Shown: positions 12,901-24,300 of the stretch, piece after piece | Position numbering within the stretch: the first letter of the stretch is position 1 | Layout of the letters: each line of letters begins with the position of its first letter | Origin: Channallabes apus | Lineage: Eukaryota > Chordata > Actinopteri > Siluriformes > Clariidae | NCBI GenBank assembly: GCA_030522415.1 | Contig: CM060107.1 | Span: 27,556,571-27,620,570, forward strand | Direction of reading: 5' to 3' | DNA: 64,000 nucleotides | Notes under the pieces: model-generated | Database searches by the model: none | What the model was told of the DNA's origin: nothing | The model's input: the letters and a program-made list of their open reading frames with translations, nothing else | Translations under genes and position numbers: made by a program

Positions 12901-15900
12901 CTCATAAAGGGCAACATACTGTACATACATAATGTGATTGATATACAACATAGTAAAAAACACACGCACTTTTTATCGCCGGCGCCCGTACGATTAACGC
13001 ACTCATCTATCTGCGTAAAAAAAAAAAAAAAAAAAAGAGAGATGCAACATTATAGTTTCCGTCATTTTTTAAATAAATTTACGTACTGACTGGGCCGGCC
13101 ACACTGACCAGCAGCCCACCGGGAAAACACCCGGTGCTCCAGACGGCCAGTCCGCCACTGCCTAGCACGTTATTACTACAGTAGCTATAGTGGTGGTCCG
13201 CGGACAGGTATCCAGGGAAACTAATTGATGTTAAAGGATCAGCCAATAGGCGCGCAGGTCCAACCCACTGGCGCTGATTGACAGAACGACTCATTCTGCT
13301 GAAAAGTCGCATTATGAAATAAATAGGCCATCGTGAAAAACGGGATTTTGAAATAAAAACTGACTTTGAAAAAATTAAATTTTGAAATAAAAACAGCATG
13401 AATTAAATAAAATGCCTCTGCAATAATCTCTGTTATTGGGAAAAATAATGATCATGAAATATTATTTCATAATAATAAGTAAATATATTTCACAATAATA
13501 ATTTTTCTGATGCAGAAAAACTAGTTCATGCATTCATGACCTCCAGACTGGACTATTGTAATGCATTACTAGGTGGTTGTCCTGCATCCTCAATAAACAA
13601 GCTTCAGTTAATCCAAAATGCAGCTGCCAGGGTTCTCACTAGATCCAGAAAATATGATCATATAACCCCAATATTATCATCCCTGCACTGGGTACCTGTT
13701 CAGTCTAGAATAAATTACAAAATAGTATTACTTGCATACAAGGCCTTAAATGGTTTAGCTCCCACATACCTAACCAGTCTTCTAATGCGCTACAATCCAC
13801 CACATGCCTTAAGATCACAAAACTCCGGAGTTCTGGTAGTTCCCAGAATTTCAAAATCTACAAAAGGGGGTAGGGCTTTTTCATATTTAGCTCCAAAGCT
13901 TTGGAATAGCCTTCCAGACAGTGTTCGGGGAGCAGACACGGTTTCTCAGTTCAAAAGTAGACTCAAGACGCATCTTTTTAATCTGGCATACACATAACTC
14001 ATCCCAGTACTCATACTCCAGTACACCTATACCGAATGGCAACTACGCTAATTCTCCCCATCTGTTCTGTATTTCTCTACCCATCCCGAGGCATCGGGAG
14101 ATTTTGCCAGCTTCAGTAGACAAAGGCCGACCCTGCGAGGTTCCTGAGGCATCCAGAGAAGGACCAGCTCCAGCTGGATTCAGCTTTATGATGGTTGGAG
14201 CTACACATGCTGCTCCTGTGCTTCCAGTGATCCAGACCTCATCTGCCCTCTGCACCTACTGACTCGTCCCTGCTGAACTGGTCTTCATGTCAATTTAAAT
14301 AATTTCTGTCATATTGAATTTTCACCTGCAGAACACACAAGATGTTATATCATTTCTATCTGTTATCACCCAAATGAGGATGGGTTCCCTGTTGAGTCTG
14401 GTTCCTCTCAAGGTTTCTTCCTAATGCCATCTCAGGGAGTTTTTCCTTGCCACCGTCGCCGTCACCCTTAGCTTGCTCATCAGAGAAATTTCATTCATTC
14501 GTCTCATTATTATTATCTACACATTTTTCTCACACATCCACACTTCCAATTATTTTCTTTTCTATAATTATTATTATTATTATTATTATTATTTGTTTTT
14601 ATTTATTTATTTTCTATTATTATTATTATTTTTTTATTATTATTATTATTTATTTATTTAGTTATTTTTTTGTTAAATTTCTTTAATTTTGTGAAGCTGC
14701 TTTGAGACAATGACCATTGTTAAAAGCGCTATATAAATAAAATTGAATTGAATTAAGCTTTTTTTCAAAATATGTTCCATTATTTCACAATATCATTCTC
14801 ATATTACATATACAGTGGTGTGAAAAACTATTTGCCCCCTTCCTGATTTCTTATTCTTTTGCATGTTTGTCACGCTCATCAAAAACCGTTAACTATTAGT
14901 CAAAGATAACATAATTGAACACAAAATGCAGTTTTTAAATGAAGGTTTACGTTATTAAGGGAGAAAAAAAACTCCAAATCTACATGGCCCTGTGTGAAAA
15001 AGTGATTGCCCCCCTTGTTAAAAAATAACTTAACTGTGGTTTATCACACCTGTGTTCAATTTCTGTAGTCACCCCCAGGCCTGATTACTGCCACACCTGT
15101 TTCAATCAAGAAATCACTTAAATAGGAGCTACCTGACACAGAGAAGTAGACCAAAAGCACCTCAAAAGCTAGACATCATGCCAAGATCCAAAGAAATTCA
15201 GGAACAAATGAGAACAAAAGTAATTAAGATCTATCAGTTTGGTAAAGGTTATAAAGCCATTTCTAAAGCTTTGGGACTCCAGCGAACCACAGTGAGAGCC
15301 ATTATCCACAAATGGCAAAAACATGGAACAGTGGTGAACCTTCCCAGGAGTGGCCGGCCGACCAAAATTGCCCCAAGAGCGCAGAGACAACTCATCCGAG
15401 AGGCCACAAAAGACCCCAGGACAACATCTAAAGAACTGCAGGCCTCACTTGCCTCAATTAAGGTCAGTGTTCACGACTCCACCATAAGAAAGAGACTGGG
15501 CAAAAACAGCCTGCATGGCAGATTTCCAAGGCGCAAACCACTTTGAAGCAAAAAGAACATGAAGGCTCGTCTCAATTTTGCTAAAAAACATCTCAATGAT
15601 TGCCAAGACTTTTGGGAAAATACCTTGTGGACCGACGAGACAAAAGTTGAACTTTTTGGAAGGTGCGTGTCCCGTTACATCTGGCGTAAAAGTAACACAG
15701 CATTTCAGAAAAAGAACATCATACCAACAGTAAAATATGGTGGTGGTAGTGTGATGGTCTGGGGTTGTTTTGCTGCTTCAGGACCTGGAAGGCTTGCTGT
15801 GATAGATGGAACCATGAATTCTACTGTCTACCAAAAAAATCCTGAAGGAGAATGTCCGGCCATCTGTTCGTCAACTCAAGCTGAAGCGATCTTGGGTGCT

Positions 15901-17093
15901 GCAGCAGGACAATGACCCAAAACACACCAGCAAATCCACCTCTGAATGGCTGAAGAAAAACAAAAAGAAGACTTTGGAGTGGCCTAGTCAAAGTCCTGAC
16001 CTGAATCCTATTGAGATGTTGTGGCATGACCTTAAAAAGGCGGTTCATGCTAGAATACCTTCAAATAAACCTGAATTACAACAATTCTGCAAAGATGAGT
16101 GGGCCAAAATTCCTCCAGAGCGCTGTAAAAGACTCGTTGCAAGTTATCGCAAACGCTTGATTGCAGTTATTGCTGCTAAGGGTGGCCCAAACAGTTATTA
16201 GGTTCATGGGGCAATTACTTTTTCACACAGGGCCATGTAGGTTTGGATTTTTTTTTCTCCCTAAATAATAAAACCCCTCATTTAAAAACTGCAATTTGTG
16301 TTTACTTGTGTTATCTTTGACTAATAGTTAAATGTGTTTGATGATCAGACACATTTAAGTGTGACAAACATGCCAAAGAATAAGAAATCAGGAGGGGGGC
16401 AAATAGTTTTTTACACCACTGTATGTGTCTTATTTATTCATAGAGTTATTTATTTCATAATGCCCTATTTATTTATTTAATTTTGAACACTTTGGAGTTC
16501 CCTACGTATGCAAGTAGTATACGTCTATATGCAGTATATAGATTTTTCAACTGTCTAAATTTCAGTGTTGAGTCTAAATAACGTACATTCCAATATGGAC
16601 CAAAAAAAGAACAGTTTGAGACCTTTACTTAAAAGCCAACACTAGTGTGGTTAAACTGCTGTGAGAACACAACTGAAGCTTGATTCCACCAAACAGGAAG
16701 TGAACCAAACATGCTACACTATATTATAGATTATGGGGAAATTTGACTTTTCACAGAGATGAACAACTAGAGAAATACAATTATTGACCAAAATAAATAC
16801 TGGATACATTTAACAAAATCTTAATTTAAATCTTCATACATTTCTACAATCTTTGTATTTATTTATTATAAACACACTTGTGACTTATAGTGCTCAATAA
16901 AGTTTAAAGATTGTTTTGCATGTTTGCAATCAACCTTTTCCATCACTAAGTTTCTTACATTAATACCACCCTGAACAGATCAAATTATTAATTCAACTTT
17001 AGCAACCGCTTTTTTGTGCTTGGGGTAATGATGGATTCAGAGTATTAGGTCAGAAATTCACCCAGGGTGGGACTCCAGACCATTGTGAGGCAT

Positions 17094-17131
<38 letters not shown>

Positions 17132-17432
17132 CCAATATTAATATGGGAAGAACATGCCAACCACCACACAGACAGTAAACCATGCCCAGAGCCACACCTG
17201 AGATCTAATTGTCTAAATTTCAAGAAGCCCTGTAGATGACATTAGGTGTGTGAGCATATTATTTCCAGATTATAATTTCAGTTTAAGTTTCAGCATACTA
17301 GTCATATCTCCAGCAGGTGTACTGCTAATGTGCTGCAAGTTATCTCTGACATTCAGAGAAAATAACATGCCTGCGTTATTTTAACAAGAGTTGAGAATAT
17401 AAATAAAGCAATCATGATGCTTCACCCATGGC

Positions 17433-17506
<74 letters not shown>

Positions 17507-18304
17507 GCGAAAGGAATTTCCCCATCTGGGTTCAGTAGTAAAACAAAACAGATAGGGAACAAGGAACTGGCAGCAGGAGCATTTACAGCGGGCCAAAGGA
17601 AACAGTATAACCATATACTGTATAAACAGTTGTGCTAAAATTTGGCATACCTTGGGAGAATTATCAGGAGACTATGATGGTCACCAAAGAACCTTCACTT
17701 TTTTCTGCTGTAGCAATGGGAGGGTCCACTTGGCCTTGTGCTTTGGATCACTATCATATTGGAAAATCCAAGAGCGTCCCATGTGCTGTAGCATGCAAAT
17801 TGTCTCCCAATATTTTCTGATAAATTTTCTGCATTCATCCTGCCATCAATTTCCCTGTGCCACTGGAGCTTGCACAGACCCAAAACCACCACAGTGGCGA
17901 TGGTGTACTTTTTACCGTGGGGATGGTGTACCGCAGGCCTTGTTGACTCCTCCCCAAACACAGCATTAAATTTTTGTCTCATCACTCCAAATGACTCTGC
18001 CCCTGAATCCCTGAGGCTTGTCTAGGTGCTGAATGGCGGACTGCAAGCGGGCCTTTTTGTGGCATGGATGCAGTAACGGCTTTCTCCTGGCAACTCGACC
18101 ATGCAGGTAATTTACTACCTCTTTATCAGAATAATGTTGGACCGGACAGTTCTATCTGGACCCGGAAACTTTTCTGATAAATGAGAATAAAGAATATACC
18201 AGTAATCTAGCGATTTTTCCCTCGAGGTGGTTATATTTTTTCTTCTCCCCTTCTTTTGTATCAATAATGATACTTCTTTATACTTTCTTCACTACTACCT
18301 ATAC

Positions 18305-18335
<31 letters not shown>

Positions 18336-21300
18336 GTAGTAGTAGTAGTGTTATTACACTATAGTGGTAGTATTAGTGTTATTACTTTCGTTTTTAGATT
18401 TCCTTCTTTAGCAGTACATTTTATCACGAGTATCACTTTGACTGCACAGTTAAATGTAAATACACTGTATATATACACTAAATGAATATGTGCTTTTTTT
18501 TTTGCACATGTGGGACTGGTACCGGCAATAATACATGTTTCTAATACAAACATTGACCGGACCTTCTTAAATTTTAATTCAGGACCCCTGCAGCAGACCA
18601 ACACCAGCAGATGCCACAGCACCCCAAATCATCACTGACTATGGAAGCTTCACACAACTTGGATTCTGTTCCTCTACACTCTTCCTCTGGGACCTTAACT
18701 TCTAAATAAAATGTAAATTCACTTTCATCTGAAAAGAGGACTTTGAACCACAAAGGAACAATCCAGTTCTTTTTTTTTTTTTTTTTTATACCGTCTCTTA
18801 AACATTTCATTACTACACTAACATCTTTATGTCAACTGCCATACATAAAAGAAGCTCAGGGATCTGGAACATAATACCACTGTGATGAAAGCAACCTGCC
18901 CATGTAAGCCATTTTAAATCAAGAGATAAAGTCTGAAAGGGAATTGGATTATAGTCAGTCCTGTATTTGTCCTATAGTACATGACTCTGCAGTCTGTAGT
19001 TTTTAAGTCTCCACCCTTCCCCATTCTGTTATCTCCCTCCTGTACCTTCTGACTGCTGAGCTCTTCTTGAAGGTGGTTCTGCCCCTCCTGCATGCGGTTC
19101 AACTCCTCCTGTTGGCTCTGCAGACGTAGTTGCAGCTCCATGGCCTTATTGCCGTTATACTCCAGCGTCTCTGCACTGCGGCTCGATTTAGGCAAGTTAA
19201 TCTGGAATGGACGCTTACCACGTGATGAGCTCCGGAAATCAAATGTGAATGCTGAGCCAATGGAGTCTGGGTCAATCAACAAATTTGCTTTTAACATTCA
19301 GTCAAAAAGGAAAAATAATACTGAAATGCTCAAGCCTGATCACTGTTACAGCATTTGCTAGAGGTGATGATCAAGAGAAAGAGGAAACAGATTCTATAAA
19401 TATAGTTCTAGTTTCTTAGAAGCAAGAGTAAGTATAAGACAGTCTCTTACGTCTGTGGAGGTGTGAAGGGCTCTCACGACGCTGACTCTCAGCTGAAGCT
19501 TTGTGTTCTGGAGTGTCTTTAGTGGGGGGATCCACCATCTCCCACTCCTCATTACTGGCTGTATAAAATACACTGCGTCTGTTCTCTCCTCCACGGCCAG
19601 GCCGCAACTGAGACATACTGTTCCTGATGGAAGGAAAAGGCAGAGAGAGAGGAGAGAGAGGAGAGAGCTGTATTTAATGCACTATGCAGCTCAATGTGAT
19701 AAGTGAACTAAAAATACACTGGCTGTAAAAATGAGCACAAAGGAACAAAGATGTTTTTTAATGCACATGTGGGACTGGTACCAGCAATCAAATAGCTATT
19801 AGATATTGGTATGACATCAAAGTCAATACTGTGACAAGGAATATTATAATATGCTTCTGTGAGAAAGTTATATCATAACCTTCGCACAGAAGCATATTAT
19901 AATATTTTCATATACATTATCATTCATATATACCTTGCAGTTGGAATATGCTGCCATTAGGATGCCTGAGCCTGGGCCCTGGGCGTGGCTCACACAAGAT
20001 TTTGCTGCATGGCTCATATACACATGCACGTATGCATGTGAAACCCGATATACATTTAAAGCTCACTGGCGGAACAACTTTCACATTGCATGTTATTTTA
20101 GGTTGTTTGATTTTGGGTTTGTTGAAAAACAAAGGAATTTGATACACTCTTCCTCGGGAATTTATACGATCGCAACTAAACCAGGCTTATGTGATCTAAA
20201 GACACTGAGGATGCAAAAATTGCAGAGGGATTTTTGATATCTCAAACGGGTCAGCTGTGACAATGCCTTAAACTTATGACAAAAAGTGGTTAATAACTTT
20301 CTGTGGGACATCACACTGAGTGACATCACATTGAGTGACATCATAGTGCAATGCTTTTTTTTCCAGCATCTGGGGCTTTTTGCCGATCTAAACATAAAAT
20401 TCCCCCTTTCATAAAATGATGTCATAATGGTATTTTGATATCCCCTATAAATGCATGTGCCTGTAAACAAGTAGCATGGATTTATTACACCTACAAGGGT
20501 AATTTCGTTATGTGCTAGTTTTACATTTAGGTATCATTATAACTTTTCCCCCCTCACGGTTTACTGCATCATGCAGTAATGTAGCTTTTAAATGCCTCCG
20601 TCTGAGTTGTATTTTTACTCGCAAAGGAGAGCTTTTCAAAAACTTTGAACAAAGTGAGCCAATAATTGTCTACACAGCCAGTCTTCTAAATACAGAAAAA
20701 AAATCTAAACTTCAGTGGGAAGAGGTGATGTGACTCTTTATGCACATGGAAAGGTTATAACCAGGGCAGATTTGTCAAGAAGCTTGTCTTTGTGCTCACA
20801 AGATCAAGATGAATGTGGAAAAGAGGATACTTTAATGATGATAACTTGAAGGTGTACTGCAGTTCAGTAGTGTCAATATTCACTAATATAGACTAATGTA
20901 CATAAAATTGTAATAAGAGGGAAATACAAGCATGTTTACAAGACAGAACATATGGTTAGAGGAAAGATAACGCACTAAAATTTTATCGGATAATGGGTCA
21001 CAGTCGTGGTTTTAACTTCTCACTGAGCCAAAAAGAACAGTCAGTACTTGCACATGCATCTTCTAACGCTGCATTTGGCCACAACTAATATTCTAATCTG
21101 TCTCGTTCTGTCAGTTATAAATAACAATATCAGTTTAAAATGAACTCCGCATGCAGGTAGATGTGGGAGTGTATGAAAATTTCAGAGAATAATTGCTAGC
21201 TGAGTAATGCGTCAGTCATCCGATATTTCAGGCCTTATTGTCTTCTAATGAGGACACAGCCCTTGCTAATTTTATCTATGGTTTATACAAACAAGAAGAA

Positions 21301-24300
21301 TATACCCATCACCAAGTTTAGAATTAGATGATTAAAAAAAAAAAAAAAAAAAAAGTTTACAAATATTTCTTTGTGCATTCAGTTTTCGATCTCACACCAA
21401 CCAACTTTTGCATTTGTGCAAAATATTTTATGTTTTTTTTTTTTTACATTGTCGAATGTGTCTATTGATAAATTTACACACCACTTATATATACACATGA
21501 AACTACTGATACAAACCAACATCATAGTATAACAAGTATATCTGGTTACAATTACATTACAAGATCTTCCCACGAGTTCTCACCTCAGCTCAGTGCCCCA
21601 GTGTCGGAGTGAAAAATTATGTATTGTTGGGTTCCTTGCAGTCTGAAGTCCAACCAAGCCATTAGCGTCTGCCTCCTCTGTGAAATCACTGCGCACGCTC
21701 TCCATACTTTCATTAGGCGGCTCAGCGGGCATGGTATCTGAGACACAATGCAGACAATTAGTGCTTCTGAAAAAAAAAAAAAGAAACTTATCTTTCACTG
21801 CAATTCCCTGACAAAGTGACCAGTCTTTCGCTAACAGACTTTGTGGCACATGACAGCTGTTTATTGCTAACTATGTTGCAAAAGCTACATTGTTTTGCAC
21901 TGAAGCATATGAACAGAAATAAGCAGAAGCTGTATTACATAAAATTTATGCAACAATTATGTAACAGAATGATTTTACTGAAGGGCAGTGGTGGCTCAAT
22001 TCAAGCCCCAGCACCGCCAAGCTGCCGCTGTTGAGGCCTTGAGGAAGGATCTTAACCCCATCTGCTCGAGGGGCGCTGTATCCTGGATGACCCTGTGATC
22101 TGACCCCAGTATGCTAACTGGGATATTTGAAAAAAATATTTCTACTCTGCTGCAAAGGATATGTGTCAAATAATTTAATTTTAACCTTCTACAGATTTTT
22201 AAACAAAATAACTACTTTAACTATGTAAAAGAGGTAAAAAAGCAAATAAATGTATTTAGGGAACAATTCCTTCATATGTTCACATGGAGTTCCCTGTGCA
22301 TTCATCAAAACCGCCTTAATCTCATTCAAGATAAGCATTTTGAAACAGAATGATCGAGTGAGTGAGTGAGTGAGTGAATGATCTAAAGTGTTAATTATTA
22401 AGCCACTTGATGAAAGCACTGTTGAGTCACTTCTCATGCTGACAAGATCCAGTACAGCAATAGTGAGCTGAGCAACAGCTTAAGAGTTTCCCCACATGCT
22501 GCAACAGCACATCCTGGCAGTGAGGAACAGGGTTTAGTAACAGCTGGAGAAAGCCGGAGCCATTCCATATGTAGTCATAGAGAGTATGTGTGTATGGGTT
22601 ATTCATGCTGTATATAAAAACGTCCTACACTGCCCAGGCTCTTACCGGCATCTTTGGCCACCAGCCCTGTGTGAGGAAAGAGCGGGGTCGGAGAGCACAA
22701 GGCGTCTCGATTGCCACATCTTCGTGCGTTACTGAATTCCCATCGCTTTTGCTGAAGCTGCTGAAGCCAGTATTGCATCACCTGCCTGCTGGGTGCCTGC
22801 ATAGACAAAGGGACATGTGCATGGACTAAACTGACAACAACAATGTTAAAAGATAACACCAGAAATGATCATCATAGCAATTTTTGTTCAGTGTGGAAAT
22901 CACAGTTGTTCATCAGGGTTGCCACAGTCATGAAGCAGGGAGTGTTAATTACGGTCTGTCCTAATTTTGTTTTAAAAGTGTGTGTATGCATTTCTTGTGG
23001 ATTTTCTCCCGAAAACTTAGTCTTTATATTTGAACACACGTAAATCTATTAACATAAAGTTTCATAAATAATTCTAGTGCCTTAATGTAAACACAATTAT
23101 TTACTCTATATACGTAATAATTTAGAAAATAATTTGAGCCATCAACATCAAAAATAGCCACCTCATTAAAGTATGTCATATGATAAAAAATAATAAAATA
23201 AAAAAACACAAAAATTTGAGATGTCTAGATCTCATTTAATAGACTTGTATGAATGTTTACACAGCATCAGAAATCAAACTTAGACAGATGATGTTTTGGT
23301 TTGTAAACCCCCCCCCCCCACCCCCCAAATATATTTTTGAATAAATGGTTTAAAGATTTATTTTTTTTTAATGATTATTTGGTATACCAGTATGCGTGGT
23401 AATTAACAGTGCTCTGCTGGGTCTGCTTTAGAGGAACACAGTCAGGTGTGAGCATGATTGAGGATAAACAGGACAGTTTCAGTCTTGGTTCTAGTTTAGA
23501 CAGTGTTTAGTTGTAAAATGACTGCTTTGCTACAGTAGGTTAATTAAAAAAAAAACATTTACATGAACTCTCATCATAAAAGTGTACAATATTGGAAGTG
23601 TGGAGGGCAAACAAGTAGCTTTTATGTTAGAGTAAATAAAGACAGGAAACCACTTGACTGATGAATGCTTGTAATAATAGTAATTTAAGGATAAAACATT
23701 TAAAAATATGACTTTTTACCTCATATATTAAAATGTCATGAATTTCTATTACAAAGTCTGTAGATTTTCTTCTGCTTTCCTCTACTTCTCGATCACTAAA
23801 GTCTATTACTTATTAAACTGTCATTATTTAGTACTGAGATCGGTGTTCTTGCTCTTATGCAGGCAGTTACTCATTTGAAGTCACAATATCAAACTTACAG
23901 AAATACTCAAAATTTAAATTTTACATGATCCCTGCGCAGATTTCCAATTCTCTTGTTAACTGGCCACTATCTCTGTAAGCCTGGACATGTTTTAGATTTT
24001 TTTTCTTTGGTAGGCTCCACATTGAGTCTTCCCAACTGCCATGGTGATTCCTCTTTATCTCAGATTATATCAGCAACAAATGGCTGCCTAAATGCAGATG
24101 TGAATGTACAGTGGTGTGAAAAACTATTTGCCCCCTTCCTGATTTCTTATTCTTTTGCATGTTTGTCACACTTAAATGTTTCTGCTCATCAAAAACCGTT
24201 AACTATTAGTCAAAGATAACATAATTGAACACAAAATGCAGTTTTTAAATGAAGGTTTACGTTATTAAGGGAGAAAAAAACTCCAAATCTACATGGCCCT

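Larger units (their letters stand above)
13507..14754 (+). mobile_element. 5'-truncated L2/CR1-like LINE (3' end)
   Basis: The reverse-transcriptase C-terminal region starts at CTGATGCAGAAAAACTAG and reads [53 protein letters not shown] and [18 protein letters not shown], stopping at 13997. About 750 bp of 3' UTR follow, with ATT-rich repeats (about 14567-14656) and the tail GCGCTATATAAATAAAATTG plus AATTG units. A dead, 5'-truncated insertion inside the right arm of the long-inverted-repeat element. Confidence 0.85.
8629..16501. mobile_element. long-inverted-repeat DNA element, 7.9 kb with nested insertions
   Basis: The left arm 8629-8961 begins GGAACTCCAAAGTGTTCAAAA. Its reverse complement is spread over 13275-16501 and ends TTTTGAACACTTTGGAGTTCC. 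The right arm is split by a LINE end (13507-14754) and a Tc1 (14813-16421); removing both restores the alignment. Arms are about 330 bp. Flanks GTATGTAT (left) and CTACGTAT (right) agree at 6 of 8 bases and may be a worn 8-bp target duplication. The interior (8962-13274) holds another Tc1 and two protein-like fragments (11515-11726, 12330-12563). The superfamily is unknown to me, with no recognisable transposase of its own. Confidence 0.75.
7745..19045 (-). other. tbc1d2 intron 5 (11.3 kb, transposon nest)
   Basis: The largest intron of the gene in the window. It contains the long inverted-end element 8629-16501 with its nested insertions, trinucleotide arrays, Tc1 fragments at 17640-18130 and 18570-18800, and CA/CT microsatellites. 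I found no tbc1d2 exon in it, and exons 5 and 6 join in phase across it. Confidence 0.75.
16502..19045 (-). other. remaining part of tbc1d2 intron 5
   Basis: Holds AT-rich unique sequence, CA microsatellites (17096-17126), a CT/CA compound repeat and two decayed Tc1 fragments given separately. No exon seen. Confidence 0.6.
19624..21583 (-). other. tbc1d2 intron 3
   Basis: About 2 kb of mostly unique sequence. It contains a 22-bp perfect inverted repeat (19840-19906), a small run of ATCACA(C/T)TGAGTGAC units near 20309-20350, and a GCACATGTGGGACTGGTACC segment shared with 18490-18530. No exon seen. Confidence 0.6.

Noticed and set aside
14447..14686. 80-codon frame of Ile/Tyr/Phe
   Set aside because: Translation of the ATT/TTTA microsatellite in the LINE 3' UTR.
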